Made by a program: the position numbers and the translations under genes
IMG/VR virus record: IMGVR_UViG_3300030102_001562
Location: 1-20,494 of that record
Strand: one strand, 5' to 3'
Length of the DNA stretch: 20,494 nucleotides
Source: a virus
In this document: positions 1 to 6,957 of the stretch, piece after piece
Position numbering within the stretch: position 1 is the stretch's first letter
Layout of the letters: each line of letters starts with the position of its first letter
The notes under the pieces: generated by a model
The model's database searches: none
Seen by the model: the letters and a program-made list of their open reading frames with translations, nothing else
Told to the model about the DNA's origin: nothing

Positions 1-587
1 ATTCTTTTGGCGATGGTGGTAGAAGTGATAAAGATGGTAATCTAATTAGAAGTACTTATGGTATAGTAAGTGCTATTGAGAACTATGGTAGTTCTTCTGC
101 TAGTGATGATTATCAGAACATTTTTACTATATCTGAATCTTCTTACAAGTATTCAGACTTCGTAGATGATATGGAAAAAGTATTCCAGTATGTACCAGAA
201 GCAGGTGTTAAGCGTGCTTTTGTAGGTGCTGGTGCTTTAGGATATTGGTCAAAGATGGATGGAACTAATTTCAACGCTGGTAAATCTGGATGGACTGTAA
301 ACCTTAGTGATATGAGAAGAGACTCTTATGGTTTTAACTATAGGGTTCTTGAAACTCCACATGGTATTATTCAGTTAATCCCAACTCCAGCATTGCGTGG
401 TGACTATAACAAATACATGGTTGTAGTATCTGACGAGAATTTATTTCACGCTCAGTACAGACCAGCTATGTATCAAGCTAACATTAAGAGCGATAACGCT
501 TTTGATGGTGTTAAAGACCAGTACATGTCTGATGAAGGACTTGGTATTCAGTTAATTGAGAGTCATTCTTTATTCAAGATCTCTTAA
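1..587 (+). CDS. Major capsid protein, C-terminal part (5' truncated by window edge)
   Basis: The reading frame is open from base 3, so about 194 C-terminal residues are visible and the true start lies outside the window. The segment has the alternating beta-strand and loop composition of an HK97-fold capsid C-terminus. Towards the end it carries a valine-rich strand pair and a terminal stretch (GLGIQLIESHSLFKIS) typical of the SU10/DUF5309-like capsid proteins, as far as I can judge from pattern alone. The context supports this: it is the first gene of a head-neck-tail series, it is followed by a stem-loop as many highly expressed capsid genes are, and its codon use is more regular than that of its neighbours. 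In an assembled capsid it would form the hexamer/pentamer shell. An ATG at 171 is internal, not the start. Another abundant head protein is the main alternative. Confidence 0.65.
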   Translation, partial: SFGDGGRSDKDGNLIRSTYGIVSAIENYGSSSASDDYQNIFTISESSYKYSDFVDDMEKVFQYVPEAGVKRAFVGAGALGYWSKMDGTNFNAGKSGWTVNLSDMRRDSYGFNYRVLETPHGIIQLIPTPALRGDYNKYMVVVSDENLFHAQYRPAMYQANIKSDNAFDGVKDQYMSDEGLGIQLIESHSLFKIS

Positions 588-607
588 TAAACTATAATGA
601 TGAGTAT

Positions 608-625
608 GGGGAGCTTTTGCTCCCC
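608..625 (+). terminator. Stem-loop behind the capsid gene (terminator or mRNA-end stabiliser)
   Basis: A perfect 7-bp GC-rich inverted repeat (GGGGAGC, then TTTT, then GCTCCCC) lies in the 60-nt gap after the capsid stop codon. No U tract follows, so it does not look like a classical intrinsic terminator. It could attenuate read-through, or protect the 3' end of the capsid transcript from exonucleases. Confidence 0.55.
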
Positions 626-647
626 TGCTCTAGAAAGGAAAAAACAT

Positions 648-758
648 ATGCCGATGGGTAAAGGAACGTATGGCTCTAAAAGAGGCAGACCTAAGAAAAT
701 GAAAAAAGGTAAATCCATGCCTAAGAAAATGGTTAAAAAGAAAAAAAGAAAATATTAA
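648..758 (+). CDS. Small Lys/Arg-rich basic protein (36 aa)
   Basis: This 36-residue ORF starts at an ATG with an AGAAAGGAA Shine-Dalgarno site a few bases upstream. It starts MPMGKGTYGSKRGRPKK and continues almost entirely as Lys, Arg, Met and Pro, so it is extremely basic. Residues 11-16 (KRGRPK) resemble an AT-hook (G-R-P core), a minor-groove DNA-binding element. Small GKGTYG-K-RGRP-type proteins next to capsid genes are, to my recollection, frequent in environmental phage genomes, but no function is established. A role in binding packaged DNA or nucleic acid in the head is an inference from charge and position. The strong SD and position between two real genes make it likely to be expressed. 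Confidence 0.75.
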   Translation: MPMGKGTYGSKRGRPKKMKKGKSMPKKMVKKKKRKY

Positions 759-762
759 ACTA

Positions 763-798
763 TATAACTATGAGAGTTGCCAAGCTCGGTAAGTTATA
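763..798 (+). promoter_or_regulatory. Possible hairpin just ahead of the ribosome-binding site at 798-803
   Basis: TATAACT at 763-769 is complementary to AGTTATA at 792-798. A short inner GAG/CTC pairing is also possible. The 3' arm touches the AAGGAG Shine-Dalgarno of the gene starting at 810. The stem is AT-rich and weak, so any regulatory role is speculative. Confidence 0.2.
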
Positions 799-809
799 AG
801 GAGAACAAG

Positions 810-1103
810 ATGGCAAATATAAATGAATATACAGTAAAAGAAGCACAAAACATCCAGCTAGGTCAAGCTGGAGCTAAATATATTAACAATGGTGCAGAGC
901 ATACAGGAACATTTGTAGCAATACATTGTTTAAGTGCTTGTACATTTTCAAAAATGACTCCAGAAGATTCTACAAATGGTATGGGTGTTAATGGTAATGG
1001 TAATTCTATGACAGACCAGATACCTGCAGGAACAATATTTTATGGTAAATGGAGTGCATTGCAAGCAGGTAATGGACATAAATATATAGCTTATTTAGGT
1101 TAG
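810..1103 (+). CDS. Small head-region protein of unknown function (97 aa)
   Basis: The chosen start is the ATG at 810, because a good AAGGAG lies 6-7 bases ahead of it; the longer in-frame TTG start at 777 has no such site. The protein is about 97 aa, starts MANINEYTVKEAQNIQLGQ, and is rich in Gly, Asn, Ala and Thr with predicted short beta strands. A Gly/Asn-rich loop sits near residues 61-70, and the PAG turn and C-terminal KYIAYLG look like a compact beta domain. I do not recognise a family. Its place between the capsid and neck genes would fit a decoration or head-completion protein, but the sequence alone does not show this. Confidence 0.75.
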   Translation: MANINEYTVKEAQNIQLGQAGAKYINNGAEHTGTFVAIHCLSACTFSKMTPEDSTNGMGVNGNGNSMTDQIPAGTIFYGKWSALQAGNGHKYIAYLG

Positions 1104-1105
1104 TA

Positions 1106-1705
1106 ATGACTTTTATACAACAAGTAGAAGACTTAGTTGGCGACCAAGCTAGTGGATTAGATACTGCAATACTGCAATATTTGACTGCTTCTGCTAGAGA
1201 AGTTCAGTCTGTTTTACCACCTAGATTAAAAATGCGATATGGTTCAGAAAATGTATTAAACAATGCAGATGGTTTAGATGTATCAGATAAAGAAGTTGTA
1301 AATATAGAGCTTAATGGTCGTAGTGTATCTGAAGTTCCTTTAGGAAATAAAGCAGATGTAGAAGATACAAATAGTCTACACTTTGCAACTGCTAGAACTC
1401 CTGTGTACTACATGCAGGGAGTAAGAATAATGGTTAAGCCAAATCCTACTCCTTCAGCTCCAGCAAGATTATATACTTTAAGTTATCCTACAGTTGGTAG
1501 TAGTGATACAGAAATAACTAATATGCCAAGCACAGCTTATTACGCTGTTGTTTTAGGTGCTGCTATTAAATTTTTACAGAATGTATTAAATACACAGGTA
1601 CAAACAGATGAAGATGTAGAGCTAGCACAAGGAACTAGTTTACAAATACAGTCATTAACTCCTTTATACACTCAAGAACTACAGAGAATAGGAGCATTAA
1701 TATGA
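1106..1705 (+). CDS. Putative neck / head-tail connector protein (199 aa)
   Basis: The 199-aa product has an N-terminal helical region (FIQQVEDLVGD, then a helix ending EVQSVLPPRL), a central beta-rich region (about residues 45-115), a Pro-rich strand around residues 110-120 (VRIMVKPNPTPSAPA), and a C-terminal helical part with a region-spanning YYAVVLGAAIKFLQ helix. This helix, beta, helix layout with an 'LP' near residue 37 and a 'Y-P' before the last helices is common in phage adaptor/neck proteins that sit between portal and tail. It follows the head genes and couples to the next gene by ATGA (start at 1702 inside its stop). No specific family is certain; a different structural role is possible. 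Confidence 0.5.
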   Translation: MTFIQQVEDLVGDQASGLDTAILQYLTASAREVQSVLPPRLKMRYGSENVLNNADGLDVSDKEVVNIELNGRSVSEVPLGNKADVEDTNSLHFATARTPVYYMQGVRIMVKPNPTPSAPARLYTLSYPTVGSSDTEITNMPSTAYYAVVLGAAIKFLQNVLNTQVQTDEDVELAQGTSLQIQSLTPLYTQELQRIGALI

Positions 1706-1965
1706 CACAACAACAATTACATGAATTAATTCGTGAGCATCATCCAGACATGACTGAAACAGAAATACGCACAAGATTGAATAATGCGTCTAAAGAATTT
1801 GCTAGAAAAAGCAGAAGTCTTGAAGGTGCTTTTCAGTTTGATACTGAAATAGAAAAAAGATATTACGGATTAGATTCTAAAATTATAGAAGTGAAACATG
1901 TTGATTTTGATGGTAAGACTATACAAAGAAGTTTAGTTAGACCAGAAGAAAGAGATTTAACATAA
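1702..1965 (+). CDS. Putative adaptor, N-terminal half (87 aa)
   Basis: The start overlaps the previous stop as ATGA. The first ~40 residues are helical and charged (HPDMTETEIRTRLNNASKEF), followed by a beta-rich tail with FQFDTEIEKRYYGL and VKHVDFDGK. This matches the usual first half of phage adaptor proteins: helices, then 'y.l...i..v..v..dG'. The ORF stops where the second half of such a protein would begin, and the next gene seems to supply that half (see 1965-2330). The two genes share a TAATG junction, so the two chains would be made together. The assignment is an inference from layout, with no search behind it. Confidence 0.45.
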   Translation: MTQQQLHELIREHHPDMTETEIRTRLNNASKEFARKSRSLEGAFQFDTEIEKRYYGLDSKIIEVKHVDFDGKTIQRSLVRPEERDLT

Positions 1966-2330
1966 TGGAACATTTATATTTTATAGAACGTAATGCAATA
2001 GCAATAGTGAAACATACTGGTAATAATAACTTTATAAGTCCATCATCTGTTAAAACAGTTACAATGTTTGTAATAAAAGAAGATGAAGAATTTATAGCAG
2101 CAGATACAGGTACTGGAATTGGAATGTTAGAAGAACCAGCATATAAACCTGAATTTCACGAAGCTTTAGCTTACAAAGTTATAGCTCAAGGTTATGAAAA
2201 AAGACCAGAAACATTAGAATTAGCACAATACTTCAAAGCAATGTTTGAAGAAAAAGTTAGAGAATCTTTAGAAACTGCTAATAAAGGAATAGATGGTTCT
2301 GGTTATACAATAGCAGGGTATGATTTATAA
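1965..2330 (+). CDS. Putative adaptor, C-terminal half (121 aa)
   Basis: Translation starts at a TAATG junction with the previous gene. The product opens with a short beta hairpin (LYFIERNAIAIVKH), has a beta middle, and ends in two helices containing PEFHEALAYKVIAQGY and ELAQYFKAMFEEKVRESLE. The His-Glu-Ala-Leu helix followed by a longer helix is characteristic of the C-terminal half of phage adaptor/connector proteins. With the 87-aa gene ahead it would make about one adaptor of normal length (about 208 aa), so a split adaptor is likely. It could instead be a separate neck protein. Confidence 0.45.
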   Translation: MEHLYFIERNAIAIVKHTGNNNFISPSSVKTVTMFVIKEDEEFIAADTGTGIGMLEEPAYKPEFHEALAYKVIAQGYEKRPETLELAQYFKAMFEEKVRESLETANKGIDGSGYTIAGYDL

Positions 2331-2581
2331 TGGGATTTGTTACACAATTTGGACAAAGCCAAGAAGTAAGTGCAACATGGAATCTTGCTAATATTACATT
2401 TGGAAATGCAGATTTTACATTTGATTCACTTACTGCTACAGTCATACTAGATAATACTACTACGTTATCTGAAATAAATATAGGTACTCCTGTATATACA
2501 GATGTTGATATTCCATTACCAACATATACAGCAGTAGCACAAGTAGCAAAACCAACATTTACGGAGGTGTCAATTGGCTAG
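2330..2581 (+). CDS. Small structural protein with P-x-[YF]-T repeats (83 aa)
   Basis: TAATG coupling gives the ATG at 2330. The N-terminal half is a beta-type sequence rich in Asn, Thr and Phe. The C-terminal third repeats a motif of the form PVYTDV, PTYTAV, PTFTEV about every 12 residues (around residues 53-80), suggesting a short fibrous or extended beta segment. I recognise no family. It lies between the putative neck genes and a fibre-type gene, so a tail or neck component is plausible, but nothing in the sequence proves it. Confidence 0.6.
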   Translation: MGFVTQFGQSQEVSATWNLANITFGNADFTFDSLTATVILDNTTTLSEINIGTPVYTDVDIPLPTYTAVAQVAKPTFTEVSIG

Positions 2582-3128
2582 TTTACAAGACAAATTAATA
2601 AAAGATTCGTATAAAGATTTATTAACAGTATCAGGTACAACCGCAAATGAAGGATTGGAAAGTACTGCTAAAAGAGTATTTGATGGTGATGGTATTGGTA
2701 GTCCTTTATTTTTAGGTACTAATACATTAGACATTGTAGGTACTACAACTATAACTGGTGATACAACAATGACTGGTAATTTAACAATTACTGGAGATTT
2801 AACAGTAGATGATATAGTAGCAGATGATATTAAAGGTGATACATTATCATTGCGTGACCAATCAAATGATACTCAAATACAAGTAGCAAGAATTAATTTT
2901 GATTCTAATGAGGGAGCAAGACTTAATATATTACGAAAAGTAATAATGAAAGATAAGATAGAAATCAATGGATCTTCTGGTACATTGATTTTAGAAGCTA
3001 ATAATGGCTTAGAAGCAAAAACAGATGGTACGTTAAAGTTGCAAACAACAACTGCAAGCTTTCCTACCAGCCCTAGTAATGGGGATTTAATCAATAAAGA
3101 TGGCGTAGTGTACATTGCCGTACAGTAG
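2574..3128 (+). CDS. Fibre-type beta-repeat structural protein (184 aa, TTG start)
   Basis: The start is a TTG at 2574. A strong GGAGGT at 2563-2568 lies five bases ahead and no better ATG or GTG exists, so TTG is well supported. The gene overlaps the end of the previous one by 8 nt (TTGGCTAG). After a helical N-terminus, residues ~50-90 are a Thr/Ile/Gly/Asp-rich stretch of the kind TTTITGDTTMTGNLTITGD with a ~7-residue strand-turn period, which suggests a beta-solenoid or triple-stranded fibre shaft. The C-terminus (FPTSPSNGDLINKDGVVYIA) resembles the short caps seen at the end of such fibres. Its likely role is a tail appendage or neck fibre, inferred from repeats and its place before two larger fibre genes. 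Confidence 0.65.
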   Translation: MASLQDKLIKDSYKDLLTVSGTTANEGLESTAKRVFDGDGIGSPLFLGTNTLDIVGTTTITGDTTMTGNLTITGDLTVDDIVADDIKGDTLSLRDQSNDTQIQVARINFDSNEGARLNILRKVIMKDKIEINGSSGTLILEANNGLEAKTDGTLKLQTTTASFPTSPSNGDLINKDGVVYIAVQ

Positions 3129-3150
3129 GCTAGTTAAAGGAGAATAAACA

Positions 3151-4668
3151 ATGGCAAATTGGAAACGAGTAATTACTACCAGCGATGATAGTAGTTATAA
3201 AAATAGTAACCTATCTGCAAGCGATATACCTGCTGACTCCATTACAGGAGCAAAAATTGCTGATGATGCTATCGACTCAGAACATATAGCAGCTGACTCA
3301 ATTGATGCAGAACATTATGCCCCTGGTAGTGTAGATAGGTTTGCAATAGGTACTGGACAAGTAAGAGAAGCAAATCTTGGAGATTTATCAGTAGCAACAG
3401 GTAAGTTACAAGATGATGCAGTTACTAATGCTAAAATTGGAGCAGATGCAGTAACTGGTACAGAAATAGCAGATGATGCAATAGATTCAGAGCATTATAC
3501 TGATGGCAGTATAGATACTGCACATATAGCTAATGATGCAGTTACTTTTGCAAAAATGCAACACACTACAACTGCTAATAGAGTATTGGGTGCAACAAGT
3601 GCTGGAGCAATTGGACAGGTACAAGTAGTTGAAGGTATGATAGCAAGTGATGCAGTAACTCATAGTAAGATAGCTGATGGTGCAATAAGAGCGCCTCTAC
3701 TTGCTACAGATGTAATTAATGGTCAAACTGCAGAAACAAGTATTGCAGATGCAGATGAAATATTAATATATGATGTAAGTGCCTCTGCTAATAGAAAGAT
3801 AACTAAAGCAAACTTTATAACTGGGTTAGGTGTAGATACAAACTTAACACAAGAAGAAGTAGAAGATTTTGCTGGAGCGCTTGTAGCTACAGGTGGTACT
3901 AAAACTGGTATTACAGTTACATACGATGATACTAACGGAGATATGGATTTTGTTGTAGCATCACAAACTGATAATAACTTTACTACTGCTTTAAAGAATA
4001 AATTAGATGGTATTGAAGCCTCTGCTGATGTTACTGATGCAACAAATGTAGCAGCTGCTGGAGCTTTGATGGATTCTGAAATTTCATCTCTTGCAAGTGT
4101 TAAAGCAATAAATCAATCTTTAATAAGTGGAGCATCACCAACATTTGGTACAGCAAATATGTCAGATGCTTCAAACAAGAGATTTATGACTGATGCTCAA
4201 GAAAGCAAACTTGATGGAATAGAAGCTGGTGCAGATGTAACAGATAAAACTAATGTAGCTGCAGCTCTTAATTCTAACTTAGGTTCATTGACAATTGGTG
4301 ATTCAAATGATAATATTACAATTTCTGGTAACTTAACAGTAGGTGGTACTACAACAACTGTTAATACTGAAGAAATTAAATTAGCTGATAATACAATTGT
4401 ATTAAACTCTAATGCAAGTGGTACACCTACTGAAGATGGTGGTATTGAAATAGAGCGTGGTTCAAGAGCTAATGTAAACTTAGTATGGGATGAATCAGCT
4501 CTTGAGTGGACATCTCAAGTTTATAAGAGTAGCTCTAATGACACTACTAATTATAATGGTAAGATCCCTGTGATACAAAGAGCATCAAGTGGTACTTCTG
4601 GAGCAGATACTACAGTTGGAAGTATGTTCATTAATACATCTACAGGTAACGTATACATTTATAGTTAA
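3151..4668 (+). CDS. Tail fibre / appendage protein 1 with degenerate D-A-I-D repeats (505 aa)
   Basis: An AAAGGAG site precedes the ATG. The N-terminus (MANWKRVITTSDDSS) probably attaches to the particle. Residues ~25-190 are a long array of imperfect units such as DSITGAKIADDAIDSEHIA and DAVTNAKIGADAVTGTEIA (period ~15), typical of phage fibre shafts. Two KLDGIEA-[SG]-ADVTD-TNV units follow (starting near residues 285 and 352; spacing ~67), which also occur in tail fibres. The C-terminal part holds a beta segment (NLTVGGTTTTVNTEEIKLAD) and an end region with GGIEIERGSRANVNLVWDES, familiar from environmental phage fibres. It is paralogous to the gene at 5000-6166. Receptor specificity cannot be read. 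Low-complexity repeats make exact alignment unreliable. Confidence 0.75.
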   Translation: MANWKRVITTSDDSSYKNSNLSASDIPADSITGAKIADDAIDSEHIAADSIDAEHYAPGSVDRFAIGTGQVREANLGDLSVATGKLQDDAVTNAKIGADAVTGTEIADDAIDSEHYTDGSIDTAHIANDAVTFAKMQHTTTANRVLGATSAGAIGQVQVVEGMIASDAVTHSKIADGAIRAPLLATDVINGQTAETSIADADEILIYDVSASANRKITKANFITGLGVDTNLTQEEVEDFAGALVATGGTKTGITVTYDDTNGDMDFVVASQTDNNFTTALKNKLDGIEASADVTDATNVAAAGALMDSEISSLASVKAINQSLISGASPTFGTANMSDASNKRFMTDAQESKLDGIEAGADVTDKTNVAAALNSNLGSLTIGDSNDNITISGNLTVGGTTTTVNTEEIKLADNTIVLNSNASGTPTEDGGIEIERGSRANVNLVWDESALEWTSQVYKSSSNDTTNYNGKIPVIQRASSGTSGADTTVGSMFINTSTGNVYIYS

Positions 4669-4862
4669 TGTCTAAATATATTATGAATGAAAACAACCCT
4701 GTTGTAAAAGAACACGATTCTGAATTATCTTTAAATATTAAAGATACAGACTTTTTACTACGTTTAATTAAAAGAAGTTCTTTTAGTGGCGAAGAAATAG
4801 AAGTTGGGTATAGAGTAATTCAGAAACTAGGAATAATACACAGGAGTTATCTTGAAGATTGA
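4668..4862 (+). CDS. Small unknown protein between fibre genes (64 aa)
   Basis: TAATG coupling to the fibre gene sets the ATG at 4668. The 64-aa product is charged and mostly helical at the C-terminus (RVIQKLGIIHRSYL). No signal peptide or membrane segment is seen and I do not recognise the family. Because it sits directly behind a tail fibre gene, a fibre assembly chaperone is one possibility, but this is only a guess from position. Confidence 0.6.
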   Translation: MSKYIMNENNPVVKEHDSELSLNIKDTDFLLRLIKRSSFSGEEIEVGYRVIQKLGIIHRSYLED

Positions 4863-5007
4863 TTTAGATATAACAGCTTTGAATGTTATTAGCTCTTCTT
4901 TAAAAAATGTTACTTTAAAAGGTGAAGATGCTGTAGCGTTTGCTAAAGTAATAACTAAAATAGATGCAGCATTTGAGAAAGAGTTAGGAAAACAAAATAA
5001 TGGCTAG
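4852..5007 (+). CDS. Small unknown protein, TTG start (51 aa)
   Basis: An open frame of 51 codons starts at TTG 4852, with CAGGAG at 4841-4846 five bases ahead, and ends at TAG 5005-5007. It overlaps the previous gene by 11 nt and the next fibre gene by 8 nt, fitting the packing used throughout. The product starts MKIDLDITALNVISSSLKN and is an amphipathic helical chain (EDAVAFAKVITKIDAAFEKEL). No family is recognised. The same TTG + strong SD arrangement at 2574 supports it being a real gene. Confidence 0.65.
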   Translation: MKIDLDITALNVISSSLKNVTLKGEDAVAFAKVITKIDAAFEKELGKQNNG

Positions 5008-6166
5008 CTGGAAGCAAATAATAGTTAATGCAAATAATAGCGTTGTTAGTAGTAATATAACTGATGGCGCTATTACTGCAAATAAAATAGCAAGTTCTGC
5101 AATTAACCATCCTAGCAAATTTGATAATGGTGTAGTAGGTGCTGATGCTTTAGGAAGTAATGCAGTAACTACTGCTAAGATTGCTAGTGGAGCAGTTACT
5201 GCTGCTAAAATAGCATCAGATGCAGTTGGTAATGCAAAGATAGCAGACAATGCAGTTCAATCTGCACAATTAGCTAATGGTTCTGTAAGCAATGGTAAGA
5301 TAGTAAATGATGCAGTTAGCCAAGCTAAAATAGCTGATAATGCAGTAGGTGCTGCTCAATTGATAGTTACTGGTACTGGTAACACATCGCAGTTTTTACG
5401 TTCAGATGGAGATGGTACTTTTACTTGGGCAACACCTAGTGCTTCAGTTGCAGATAGTTCTATAACTACTGCTAAACTTGCTGACAATGCAGTTACTTTT
5501 GCAAAGATTCAAGACTTATCAGTTCAAGGTGAAAAAATAGCAGATGAAGGAATTGTTGATGGTAAACTTGCAGATGATGCAGTAAGCTCTAATGTAATTC
5601 AAGACCAAGCAATTACATTTAGTAAGTTGTCTTATACTGGTCAAAAAAGTACAGGTCAAGCTTTAATATATAATTCAGCTTTATCTGGTGATATAGGTGT
5701 AGCAAGTTTTATAAATACACACTCATTAATATTTACTCATAATTTTTCTGATGATATTGCTGCTTCTACTCATTACTTACCTTGGAGTGGTACAGCAGAA
5801 GGTACATCTATAAATGGTTCTGATGTAGGTATTACTGCACCAGTTAATATGACATTTAGAAGATTAATGTTTAGAAGTGAATGGATAAGTGCTACTGTAA
5901 CAATAAGTTTTAAATTTTATAAAAGAGTTTCTGGTACAACTTCGTTTACATTAGTTGATAGTACAACTCTTACATATGCATCAAACGAAGATCATACTGT
6001 AAAAGTAATTGAAGATGGTGTTTCTTCTTCACAAATAAATTTTGCAGTTAATAAAACTGAACAAGCAATAGTTCAATTAGTTGCCAATGTAGATGGTACT
6101 CAATTTTCAGACTTTGGTGTTTCATCTATATGGTCTGTAGATATAAATAACATGGATTGGCAGTAA
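5000..6166 (+). CDS. Tail fibre / appendage protein 2, paralogue of 3151-4668 (388 aa)
   Basis: The ATG at 5000 overlaps the previous stop by 8 nt (ATGGCTAG). The N-terminus MASWKQIIVNANNSVVSSN copies the start of fibre 1 (MANWKRVITTSDDSSYKNSN). Residues ~20-215 are the same type of shaft repeat (NAVTTAKIASGAVTAAKIA, NAKIADNAVQSAQLANGSV). The C-terminal ~150 residues differ: they have no repeats and look like a beta-sandwich/jelly-roll (SHSLIFTHNF-type strands; VTISFKFYKRVSG), so this is the likely receptor- or surface-binding head. The two fibre genes therefore share the anchor and shaft but have different ends. Confidence 0.75.
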   Translation: MASWKQIIVNANNSVVSSNITDGAITANKIASSAINHPSKFDNGVVGADALGSNAVTTAKIASGAVTAAKIASDAVGNAKIADNAVQSAQLANGSVSNGKIVNDAVSQAKIADNAVGAAQLIVTGTGNTSQFLRSDGDGTFTWATPSASVADSSITTAKLADNAVTFAKIQDLSVQGEKIADEGIVDGKLADDAVSSNVIQDQAITFSKLSYTGQKSTGQALIYNSALSGDIGVASFINTHSLIFTHNFSDDIAASTHYLPWSGTAEGTSINGSDVGITAPVNMTFRRLMFRSEWISATVTISFKFYKRVSGTTSFTLVDSTTLTYASNEDHTVKVIEDGVSSSQINFAVNKTEQAIVQLVANVDGTQFSDFGVSSIWSVDINNMDWQ

Positions 6167-6357
6167 TGAGATTAAAATTTGAAACAATAGCAACACCAGC
6201 AAAATGGGATGATAGGGAAAAGTTTATTGACCCAAAATTAAATACATCAAAAGATTATCGTATAATACAATATGTAGATGATTATGTTATTATTGAAATA
6301 GATGAAGATGATGCATCTGCATTTAGAAAATATGTTGGATATATAGAAGATGCATAA
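6166..6357 (+). CDS. Small acidic unknown protein (63 aa)
   Basis: I chose the ATG at 6166 (TAATG with the fibre stop) over an in-frame TTG at 6157 that would lie inside the fibre gene. The 63-aa product is acidic (the YVIIEIDEDDASAF region near the end) and mixed alpha/beta, with Tyr-rich strands (YRIIQYVDDYVIIEI). No motif or membrane segment is present and I recognise no family. It ends inside the start of the prepilin-like gene (8-nt overlap), so the two are probably translated together. Confidence 0.6.
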   Translation: MRLKFETIATPAKWDDREKFIDPKLNTSKDYRIIQYVDDYVIIEIDEDDASAFRKYVGYIEDA

Positions 6358-6841
6358 TAAAGGAAATAGTCTTGCTGAGTTTACAGTTACCATGGCTATC
6401 ATGGCTACTTTGGCTACTACTGCCGCTCCTGCTTTTAGTCGTATCTCTGAAGGAGCTAAAGCGAAACAAACAAAAGCAAACTTAGAAAAGATTACTAAAG
6501 CATCACAGATGTGGTATAACCAACAAGTAGAAGTCTATGGCATGGGCAAGTTTCCTAGCCAAGCACATAGAACAAGTAGTATAGGAGATATAGAAGATTT
6601 TAATAATAATAGAAGAATAGAAGAAGACGAAATTTTAGATGCGCAGTTTGTACCTGTTTTTAATGATACAAGTTTTTTACATTTGTTTGACAATGATACA
6701 ATTAAGTCACCTTATCAAAGTGGTCGTTATGAATATGCCATTATTGGTGGGAGTGGCACAGGCAATAGTATTGTTAATCCAATATTTATTGTAGTAGATG
6801 CAGAGAAACCAATAGATTTTTACAAATATTACAAGCCATGA
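6350..6841 (+). CDS. Type IV prepilin-like / pseudopilin-like protein (163 aa)
   Basis: The N-terminus has the class III signal of type IV pilins and type II secretion pseudopilins. There is a short basic leader (MHNKG), Gly5 as the -1 residue of the prepilin peptidase site, and Glu10 as the invariant +5 Glu of the mature protein. A hydrophobic helix follows (FTVTMAIMATLATTAAPAF), then a charged amphipathic helix (KAKQTKANLEKITKASQMW). The rest is a globular domain with a C-terminal beta region (YEYAIIGGSGTG; NPIFIVVDAE), like pseudopilin heads. The +1 residue is Asn rather than the usual Phe. Length 163 aa is normal for this group. No peptidase, ATPase or secretin is encoded here, so processing would depend on host machinery. 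A role as tail appendage, host pilus/T2SS mimic or competitor is inference. Confidence 0.7.
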   Translation: MHNKGNSLAEFTVTMAIMATLATTAAPAFSRISEGAKAKQTKANLEKITKASQMWYNQQVEVYGMGKFPSQAHRTSSIGDIEDFNNNRRIEEDEILDAQFVPVFNDTSFLHLFDNDTIKSPYQSGRYEYAIIGGSGTGNSIVNPIFIVVDAEKPIDFYKYYKP

Positions 6842-6957
6842 GTTCTGACGATATACACGATTACATAAAAATAATAATGTTTTTAGCATTTGTATTTGGA
6901 TTAATGATATTTATATCATGTGATGGTGGTTGGTCTGTTGCAGGATACGAAATATGA
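6838..6957 (+). CDS. Tiny single-pass membrane protein, lipobox-like (39 aa)
   Basis: The ATG at 6838 overlaps the previous stop as ATGA. The 39-aa product has one strong hydrophobic segment (IKIIMFLAFVFGLMIFIS) followed by Cys and a short polar tail (CDGGWSVAGYEI). F-I-S-C is close to, but not, a canonical lipobox (needs L/V/I at -3). If it is lipidated, the tail of only 12 residues would be a very short outer-membrane-type spanin, which fits the coiled-coil membrane gene next to it. A minor membrane peptide is equally possible. Confidence 0.6.
   Translation: MSSDDIHDYIKIIMFLAFVFGLMIFISCDGGWSVAGYEI

Noticed and set aside
770-799. 9-codon leader frame MRVAKLGKL before the 97-aa gene
   Set aside because: It has no Shine-Dalgarno and is very short; the downstream AAGGAG and ATG at 810 explain the region. 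A leader peptide role cannot be supported.
3229-5620. Direct repeats in the fibre genes as a possible CRISPR or other repeat array
   Set aside because: The repeats are imperfect, in-frame, ~45-nt units encoding related peptides with no constant spacer/repeat alternation; they are protein repeats.
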